This document shows positions 35,557-40,030 of a stretch of 40,030 nucleotides of DNA, piece after piece. The stretch is from NCBI RefSeq assembly GCF_003245365.1, contig NZ_NBIU01000019.1, forward strand, positions 1 to 40,030. Direction: 5' to 3'. The notes under the pieces are model-generated. The model ran no database searches. It was not told the DNA's origin and saw only the letters and a program-made list of their open reading frames with translations. The position numbers were made by a program, and so were the translations under genes. The first letter of the stretch is position 1. Each line of letters opens with the position of its first letter. Origin of the DNA: Helicobacter valdiviensis (GTDB taxonomy: Bacteria; Campylobacterota; Campylobacteria; Campylobacterales; Helicobacteraceae).

Positions 35557-36425
35557 CTATCTAGTTACATCTTCTAAATAATCTTTTAAAAGAATATGGA
35601 GTTCTTCTTTTAGTTCTTTGGGTTTAAGTATCTGCATATAAGGAATCCACTGCTTGACAATGTTTAAAATCTCATCATAATAAGATATTTTTGTTTTAAG
35701 CACAAAACTGCTCTCATCTTCGCTTATAATTTCATAATTGTTTAGAATTTTTTTCCTAAAAAAATATTCTTTGGCTTCTTTTTTAAGCTTTAAATGCACC
35801 TCTTTATCTGCCCCTAGCCACATATTTTCATTATTTAAAATCTCCCGCATTAATTCTTTTCTAGGAATAAATTCCTCTTTGCTTTTTGTAAAATCCACCA
35901 TTTTATTGAGTGCAAAATACTTTAAACCACCCCCCTCATCTGCTAAAACATACCAGATTCCTTTATTATTGACCAATTTATAAGGCTTTGCTTTTCTTAG
36001 TTTTTCTTTATAGAGGAAATGGATTACACAATGCTTTAAAATCGCCACACTAATTTCTTCAAAAAGTGCATAATCCACCTTTTCAAAACCATCATTTTTA
36101 ATTAAAAAAACATTATTAATTTTCTCGCTCAATAAATCCACAATAAAGCTAGAATCTAACTTCGGATAAAGCTCGCTAATTCCACTAAGCGTAGCGAAAT
36201 TTTGTATATCTTTAAAGCTTAATTTCCCCAAAGCAAAAGGCTCCAAAAAATATTTTCCATTTTCTTTTTTAATAGGCATAAAAGAAAGCCGTTGGTGTAA
36301 ATCCCTATAAATTGTCCTACTATCTACACTAAACTCCTCTGCAAGCTCCTCAATGCTAATTCTCCCACCCTCATAAATCGCATTAAAATTTGTGCTAGAC
36401 GCATTGCAAGTTTATCGTGAGTCAT
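35557..36425 (-). pseudogene. WYL-domain transcriptional regulator, frameshifted
   Basis: A HTH-WYL regulator is broken by one base. The N-terminus starts at 36425 (MTHDKLAMRLAQIL) after AAGGCAAATT, but that frame soon ends in TAG. From about 36390 the sense continues in another frame: NAIYEGGRISIEELAEEF, then SVDSRTIYRDL (a DeoR-like helix-turn-helix), and on through MPIKK at 36279 to the WYL domain (KGIWYVLADEGG). One missing base around 36381-36390 would join them. The intact part from 36279 alone is 240 residues without DNA-binding domain. The gene begins 13 bases after the 552-residue protein gene, so it belongs to the same transcript. WYL proteins often control defence systems. Confidence 0.75.
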
Positions 36426-36437
36426 AATTTGCCTTAT

Positions 36438-38096
36438 TTATACTTTAAGTGTTTCGTCGCTCGCCATAAAATTATCAAAATACTCCCTTGTTTCAAATAA
36501 ATCATTAACACCATATATATTGGCTAATTTTACTAATCCTTGATTTGCTTGAATATAGTTTTTGCCTTGCAAAGCATTTTGCAATTCATTAAAACTCATT
36601 TCACTCATATTTTGTAAATTTATCGTATATTCTGTGATATATTTTTCTAAATTATTAATATTTTCTATCATTTTAGGCATAATTGCATCATATACTCTTT
36701 CAATCTCTTCTCTTCTTTGTTTAGCCATATCAGCTGCAGCACAAATTCCAAAAAATGCATTTATAGTCAAATCTATAGTTTTTGAAAATAAAATAACAGC
36801 CACAGAACAAATAAATATTGAAATTCCAATTGATAAAACATCTGCTATAGTTTCACCTAAAATTGTTTTTAACTTATTTGAAATTTCTATTTCTAATGCA
36901 ACTGCAAATCCAACCATAATTGCTGAAAATAAAGATTTAAGAATGATTTTAATAAGTTCTGCATAATTCGTGATTTTTCCAGTTATATAAGAATAAATAG
37001 CATTCCATATTGATTTTGCTGCATCTCTAATATTAGTCCAAAGATATTTTAAGCGTCCACCTATCTTCTTAAAAAATTGCGATATAATGGTTATTAAACT
37101 ATCAACTATCCCAAAACTTGCACCTCTTGCATAAGCATCCGAGCCTTTTTCGATTGTTTTAGTTATTATTCTTTTAATTCTGATACTAAAATCTTGCGAA
37201 TTATTATCCATAAATTCATCTTTAATTTCCCACAAAGCACCACTTGCAAAAGTACTAAGCATAACAACCGCCATATCACTTGTTCCTGTTTGGTGGATAT
37301 TGTTTAATGTTTCTTTGGCTTGATTTTTTAAAGTTTCTTTCATAACCTTATCACTATCTGTGTGGTTTTTATTCTTTTCATCACCTCGTGTATATCCTGC
37401 TTCTTCTTTATTAGAACCCATTTTAAGCTTAGTAAATTTTTCTTCATATTCTTTTAGAGTTTCTTTATTTTTTTCTGAAGGATGTTTTCTATAATTTTCT
37501 TTTGCTTGTTGTAATTTTTCTTTAGCATTATTATAGGTATTTTCATCCACTCTTACGCTATCTACTCCTTCAAAATACCTATTATATTTTTTACCAAGTA
37601 TATTATCATTTACAGCTTTTAGTTGTTCTGTAGTAATATTGCCATTTTTATCGATTGTTATAACATCTATTAAGTTGTGATTTGTGGTGGCATGTTCCAT
37701 TAATTTTTCATTTGTTGCTATAGCTTTTATTTCTTCTGGGCTATAATTTGCTAAAATATTTTCTTTTCTTTCTTGGCTGTATTTACCACCTATTTCTTCG
37801 TTATTATAAACTTTTTTAATATCAGCTAACTCATCTGTGGTGAAACTTTTTTCTCCTATTTTATAATAAGAACTTTGTATATTTTCTTTTCCTATTTCTA
37901 AAGTTTCAAAAAACTGCCCAAAACCATTCGGATTATCGCCATGTTGCTCTATAGCTTTTTGCATATTTGTAGTAAGTTTTGCACTTTCTACCATTGCGCC
38001 ATAAGAATTTAAATCAAAAATATTTAGTTTTAGTCTCGCTAAACTTTGAGTACTTAGCTCATCCATTAATTCATCAAATAACAATTTTCCATTCAT
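36438..38096 (-). CDS. Cassette membrane protein, 552 residues
   Basis: I do not recognise the family with certainty. The N-terminal 270 residues are soluble and charged: SYYKIGEKSF (75-84), KYSQERKENILANYSPEE (105-122), and a segment LIDVITIDKNGNITTEQLK (142-160) in which an Asp, a beta hairpin and Q-x-K recall the core of PD-(D/E)xK nucleases; this is a weak guess. A Lys/Glu-rich linker (190-250) follows, then amphipathic helices and two clear membrane helices (about 382-402 and 416-437) and a helical C-terminus. TTAGGAGATAAA precedes the ATG. It is the fourth gene of the cassette, 34 bases after the glycine-zipper gene, and may be its effector. Confidence 0.8.
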   Translation of the reverse strand: MNGKLLFDELMDELSTQSLARLKLNIFDLNSYGAMVESAKLTTNMQKAIEQHGDNPNGFGQFFETLEIGKENIQSSYYKIGEKSFTTDELADIKKVYNNEEIGGKYSQERKENILANYSPEEIKAIATNEKLMEHATTNHNLIDVITIDKNGNITTEQLKAVNDNILGKKYNRYFEGVDSVRVDENTYNNAKEKLQQAKENYRKHPSEKNKETLKEYEEKFTKLKMGSNKEEAGYTRGDEKNKNHTDSDKVMKETLKNQAKETLNNIHQTGTSDMAVVMLSTFASGALWEIKDEFMDNNSQDFSIRIKRIITKTIEKGSDAYARGASFGIVDSLITIISQFFKKIGGRLKYLWTNIRDAAKSIWNAIYSYITGKITNYAELIKIILKSLFSAIMVGFAVALEIEISNKLKTILGETIADVLSIGISIFICSVAVILFSKTIDLTINAFFGICAAADMAKQRREEIERVYDAIMPKMIENINNLEKYITEYTINLQNMSEMSFNELQNALQGKNYIQANQGLVKLANIYGVNDLFETREYFDNFMASDETLKV

Positions 38097-38130
38097 TTTA
38101 TCTCCTAAATTTAAGAGGCTAAATCGCCTC

Positions 38131-39129
38131 TTATAAACTTTGAATTTTTTCGCTTAAATCTTTTGCTATTTGCACAGCTTTTTTAAATTCCTCATTTACT
38201 TTGCCATCTTCAGTTAAAACATTGACTTTACATATTCCGCTAATAGTTTTAACTAAATTTACAATATACTGCATATAATCTTTTTCCCCATTACTATATT
38301 TAGTATAATCATTTTCTTTAATAACCATTAATTTAAAAGTTGTTAATTCTTTTGATAATATTCCATCTAATTTTTGAATCATTTCTAAAGAATTCATAAC
38401 AATATTTGCAATGGCATTTGTAGCAATTGTCGCAGTATCCATTTCTTGTGCCGCCGTTTTAGCTTTTGCCAAATTACTTCTTGCATCATCTAAAGCTTTT
38501 TCTCCCATTTTTGAGTATAAAAATCCTCCTACAGCCAAAACAGGTGCGGCTACTATACCACCTAATACTGCCATTCCACCAGCCATGCCAAAGCCACCAG
38601 CAGCCAAACTTCCGCCACCAAGCCAAGCTAAAGTAGCATTTGTAGCCGCTGCTCCACTTAAAGATGCTATTGCTGTTCCTGTTGAAGCACTAGCAAGCAT
38701 CCCAACGCTCCCATATGCTCCAATTCCAGCTAAAGCTCCAGCACCCAAAGAAGCTATTCCACCTCCTGCTAATTCTGTAAAACTTACCACACTTTCTTTA
38801 GTAAATTTAACAAATTCTTGAATATTAAAATTTAAATCATCTTTTGAAAAATCTTGCACTTCAACATTTTTCATTTTTGAAAAAATTTCTACGAATTCCT
38901 TAAAAGAATTTTGATGAATATGCAATTTAGCACTACCTAAATTTTCCAAAGATTTTTCCGCACCGATTCTTGCTTGCTCTAATTTTTCTTTTGAATAATT
39001 AAATATACCCTCCGCACTATCGTTTATAGCTTCAGCTTTAGACTTATCTTGATAACCATCATAAGCTTTTTTTGCTCCAAAAGCACCTGCTGCTAATGCT
39101 ATACCGCCCAAAATAAATGGAACTGCCAT
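38131..39129 (-). CDS. Glycine-zipper membrane protein
   Basis: This 332-residue protein opens with a small hydrophobic Gly/Ala helix (5-19), has a charged helical part (25-115), then a long Gly/Ala-rich hydrophobic stretch (121-204) with many G-x3-G and small-residue repeats typical of glycine zippers, and ends with a helical, mostly polar domain (205-332). Such stretches pack in membranes and may form oligomers or pores. AAGGAGAATTAAA before the ATG is a strong ribosome site. It lies 1 base after the CxxCxxCC gene. Function is unknown; the sequence resembles unnamed proteins seen near other accessory genes, and E. coli YaaW has a similar zipper at its C-terminus. Confidence 0.8.
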   Translation of the reverse strand: MAVPFILGGIALAAGAFGAKKAYDGYQDKSKAEAINDSAEGIFNYSKEKLEQARIGAEKSLENLGSAKLHIHQNSFKEFVEIFSKMKNVEVQDFSKDDLNFNIQEFVKFTKESVVSFTELAGGGIASLGAGALAGIGAYGSVGMLASASTGTAIASLSGAAATNATLAWLGGGSLAAGGFGMAGGMAVLGGIVAAPVLAVGGFLYSKMGEKALDDARSNLAKAKTAAQEMDTATIATNAIANIVMNSLEMIQKLDGILSKELTTFKLMVIKENDYTKYSNGEKDYMQYIVNLVKTISGICKVNVLTEDGKVNEEFKKAVQIAKDLSEKIQSL

Positions 39130-39130
39130 T

Positions 39131-39436
39131 TTAATTCTCCTTATTTAAAAAATTAATTCTATATTTTTTCTCTATATTAAATTTTTCTTGTAATGAGTTA
39201 CAAATTTTTATATTTTCATTATAAAAATCAATTCTACTCATTTGCTTAGAAAAGTATTTTTCATACAATTCATCCACTCTACAAACCAAAGGACGCATAT
39301 GATAAATTTTACAAGTATTATCATTTTGCAAATTTATACACACGCCATTATTATTAAATTCCTTTAACTCATCTACTTTGCCTATATTTTTACAACATGC
39401 CCCACAAGATGTGCAAGGAAAAATTTCATTTTTCAT
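39131..39436 (-). CDS. YkgJ-type CxxCxxCC cysteine-cluster protein
   Basis: This 101-residue protein matches the YkgJ family (CxxCxxCC domain): Cys8, Cys11, Cys14 and Cys15 in PCTSCGACC, then Cys33, Cys42 and Cys52, with the family pattern CKIYHMRPLVC. The family is thought to bind zinc or iron; its role is unclear. It starts 6 bases after the stop of the first cassette gene and has no ribosome site of its own at good spacing, so it is probably coupled to it. Confidence 0.87.
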   Translation of the reverse strand: MKNEIFPCTSCGACCKNIGKVDELKEFNNNGVCINLQNDNTCKIYHMRPLVCRVDELYEKYFSKQMSRIDFYNENIKICNSLQEKFNIEKKYRINFLNKEN

Positions 39437-39442
39437 TACTTT

Positions 39443-39892
39443 TTATTTTTCAAAACCTCCTAATATCGAATTAATATTAATGCCTTTAGACTGGGAAATT
39501 ATTTTTATATCTCCTTGATTTATTTTGTCTAAAGAAGTTTCTAAAATCTTCATAAAAAGTTTTATTTTTATAAGTTCGGTATCAGATTTTTTATTATAAT
39601 TAACCTTATATTTATCAGCCACATCACACAAAATTTCTTTATATAAAACCCCAATTCCTCTAAAAGTATTTACAAAACTATTTCCACCAATTTTTTGAAT
39701 CTCTTCTAAGATAACATCTAAATATTTTTGATGATTTGGATAATGTGCTTTATAAAGCTTATTGACACTTAAAAGTTCTATCCATCTTACAGAGCCATCT
39801 TTATCGTGTGTAATAATACTTACTAAATCATTCATTTCTTCATTTTTTAATTCTCTTAAAAACTCTAAATCCGCATCTTTTTTATATGCCAT
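39443..39892 (-). CDS. YaaW/UPF0174-like N-terminal domain protein
   Basis: The 149 residues match, from memory, the N-terminal half of E. coli YaaW (UPF0174; DUF3944 plus a chaperone-like helical domain): DADLEFLRELKNEEMNDLVSI, then ITHDKDGSVRW, YPNHQKYLDVILEEIQKIGG and NSFVNTFRGIGVLYKEIL. The C-terminal hydrophobic glycine-rich part of YaaW is missing; a glycine-zipper protein is encoded two genes downstream instead. Function is unknown. TAAGGAGA precedes the ATG. It is the first gene after the poly-G promoter. Confidence 0.8.
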   Translation of the reverse strand: MAYKKDADLEFLRELKNEEMNDLVSIITHDKDGSVRWIELLSVNKLYKAHYPNHQKYLDVILEEIQKIGGNSFVNTFRGIGVLYKEILCDVADKYKVNYNKKSDTELIKIKLFMKILETSLDKINQGDIKIISQSKGININSILGGFEK

Positions 39893-39936
39893 TTTATCTC
39901 CTTATTTAATTTGCACTTTCAATCAACAAAAGGGTA

Positions 39937-39968
39937 ATTATACCCCCCCCCCCCCCACAATCCATCAA
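39937..39968 (-). promoter_or_regulatory. Putative phase-variable promoter with a G14 spacer tract
   Basis: On the minus strand TTGATG (39968-39963, -35-like) is followed by GATTGT, 14 G (39956-39943) and directly TATAAT (39942-39937). The spacer is 20 bases; the optimum of 17 would need 11 G. The TATAAT is 45 bases upstream of the first cassette ATG. No other homopolymer of G or C longer than six was seen in the window. Confidence 0.7.
39943..39956. repeat. Homopolymer tract of 14 C (G on the minus strand)
   Basis: A run of 14 identical C bases in an AT-rich genome. Such tracts slip during replication in Helicobacter and Campylobacter and act as contingency loci. Its length may vary between cells and may be imprecise in the assembly. 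Confidence 0.9.
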
Positions 39969-40030
39969 ATTAAGGAAAAATAAATTAAATTTTTCATAAA
40001 TCTAAATGTATTTTTTTTACTATAATTTTT

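Noticed and set aside
35557-36279. A complete 240-residue WYL protein starting at 36279
   Set aside because: The helix-turn-helix is encoded just upstream in the same frame without a start codon, and the true N-terminus is in another frame, so this is a broken longer gene.
38411-38821. Plus-strand Pro/Ala-rich frame of 136 codons
   Set aside because: The antisense of the Gly/Ala-rich zipper region gives Pro/Ala-rich codons by composition; not a gene.

Overview
The window looks like chromosomal DNA of a Campylobacterota bacterium, most probably a non-gastric (enterohepatic-type) Helicobacter. The sequence is AT-rich, and several gene orders match ones I remember from H. pylori: mutS2 / small membrane protein / murC / aminotransferase, rhpA next to a conserved unknown, speE-coaE, and ttcA next to an MFS exporter. 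Unlike H. pylori, it carries de novo purine genes (purC, purS, purQ) and a cytochrome c nitrite reductase (nrfHA). No database search was possible; names rest on motifs and recalled family sequences.

Layout. 1-620: no gene, AT-rich repeats and a cluster of palindromic repeats. 621-5358 (minus): a five-gene nickel ABC importer operon like C. jejuni nikZYXWV. 5719-7703 (minus): purB with an overlapping orphan DNA methyltransferase. 7769-9115 (plus): an RluA-type pseudouridine synthase and an Rrf2-type regulator. 9128-12392 (minus): tRNA-Phe, an unknown protein, ttcA and an MFS exporter. 12473-13102 (plus): rdgB. 13103-13967: a second palindromic-repeat cluster. 13968-17915 (minus): cysE, speA and a serine transporter. 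18015-31139 (minus): a tightly packed 13-gene run from ctpA through purC, purS, purQ, an SH3 protein, an acyltransferase, an OB/coiled-coil protein, rhpA, an aminotransferase, murC, a membrane protein and mutS2 to a tiny lipoprotein that was easy to miss. 31294-32905 (minus): tRNA-Arg, tRNA-Ala, coaE and speE. 33067-35436 (minus): nrfH-nrfA with a strong terminator and a well-placed FNR-like site. 35557-39892 (minus): an accessory cassette of four poorly known genes followed by a frameshifted WYL-domain regulator.

The most unusual part is the cassette at the right end. Its promoter region has TATAAT directly abutting a run of 14 G (minus strand), with a TTGATG hexamer on the far side, so the tract lies where a promoter spacer would be. 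Slippage would change the -35/-10 distance, a classic phase-variation arrangement. The cassette encodes a YaaW/UPF0174-like domain protein, a CxxCxxCC metal-binding protein, a glycine-zipper membrane protein, a 552-residue membrane protein with a possible but weak nuclease-like motif, and the WYL regulator. I infer a switchable accessory system, possibly defence or antagonism related; its function is not known to me.
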